From contig LFLA01000007.1 in assembly GCA_001542995.1 (NCBI GenBank), positions 62,001 to 126,000 of the forward strand: 64,000 nt of DNA, given 5' to 3'. A model generated the notes under the pieces. The model saw only the letters and a list, made by a program, of their open reading frames with translations, did no database searches and had not been told where the DNA came from. This DNA is from Nitrospina sp. LS_NOB (GTDB lineage Bacteria; Nitrospinota; Nitrospinia; Nitrospinales; VA-1). Position numbers and translations under genes: made by a program. Below are positions 63,767 through 64,000 of the stretch, in pieces (the stretch's first letter is position 1; every line of letters starts with the position of its first letter).

Positions 63767-64000
63767 GAACCGTAGGACTCTAAAAGGATGAAAGGGTAAA
63801 AGCATTATATTTAAAGGGCTCACCAAAAGAAACGCCTAATAAGTGTCCATTTTCAGCTTTTCTCAAGAATGAAAGCATCAGATAGCCCCATAAATTGTCA
63901 TATTATCAATATTTTATCGGATTTTTGGGAGATCAGCTTTATAAGTTTCTGCCGGCGAAATAGTGATAGATACTTGCAATCACTGCAAATTATTTCAAGG
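63767..64000. other. Upstream region of the efflux operon
   Basis: This 234-bp stretch is AT-rich (attttatcggatttttggga) and presumably contains the promoter for the TolC operon. I see no clear -35/-10 pair and no gene. Confidence 0.35.

Overview
The window looks like chromosomal DNA of a Gram-negative bacterium of roughly mid-40s %GC (estimated by eye). Outer-membrane and periplasmic systems (TolC, MacAB-type efflux, SlyB-like and other lipoproteins, MltD-like transglycosylase), a flagellar gene patch, a PyrR attenuator and a Fur-box-like site are all present. No rRNA, tRNA or taxonomic marker is in the window. The gene content (FTR1-cytochrome c fusion, pyr/car operon with an inserted unknown gene, DRE-TIM aldolase beside a KDPG-type aldolase) recalls Nitrospinota or deltaproteobacterial-type genomes, but that placement is inference only.

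Layout. 1-3.8 kb: broken HD-GYP gene, Rossmann reductase-like protein, three small exported proteins and an EVE-domain protein, all minus strand. 4.2-6.1 kb: two aldolases and a small acidic protein. 6.1-10.3 kb: iron-transport unit with an FTR1 permease fused to cytochrome c, a beta-propeller/PepSY-like membrane protein, a Fur box and a half-ferritin. The permease and propeller proteins end in the same His/Cys-rich tail, which I regard as the most novel signal here. 10.4-16.5 kb: housekeeping genes (SlyB-like lipoprotein, M32 carboxypeptidase, SH3b protein, ThrH-like phosphatase, MurJ, GNAT). 16.6-21.4 kb: decayed glycosyltransferase, unknown ORF and a MoxR-type AAA+ gene with an unrecognised 610-aa partner. 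21.5-28.5 kb: VOC-type dioxygenase plus FAD-linked D-2-hydroxyacid dehydrogenase, HNH protein, HPr-domain fusion, Nudix, CvpA, class IV aminotransferase, CoaE.

28.5-33.3 kb: FliL, FliK-like and FlhB-tail-like flagellar genes and an MltD-like transglycosylase, several of them interrupted. 33.3-36.1 kb: M14 peptidase, endonuclease III with an apparent ATT start, formylglycine-enzyme-like protein, FlgT-C-like protein. 36.1-44.3 kb: pyrR-pyrB-pyrC-carA-unknown-carB operon behind a PyrR-binding attenuator. 44.4-46 kb: accessory region with dispersed palindromic repeats and small membrane ORFs. 46-51.4 kb: interrupted Sel1 gene, TPR proteins, ferredoxin, CbpA/DnaJ-like chaperone, thioredoxin-like protein, methyltransferase. 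51.4-52.2 kb: deleted relic of a Maf flagellin-glycosylation-type gene. 52.3-55.2 kb: biotin genes bioF, a bioH/bioG-like esterase, an unknown and bioC. 55.7 kb: MITE-like inverted-repeat element. 56.3-58.8 kb: aminotransferase and chorismate-utilising enzyme (pabC/pabB-like). 59-63.8 kb: TolC, adaptor, ATPase, permease efflux operon.

A recurring feature is single-base lesions in otherwise recognisable genes: frameshifts in HD-GYP, glycosyltransferase, fliL, sel1 and maf; in-frame stops in HD-GYP, glycosyltransferase, the FlhB-tail gene and the transglycosylase; and a lost canonical start in nth. Several are motility-linked, which suggests either flagellar decay or an error-prone assembly. 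Raw reads or a close relative would separate the two.
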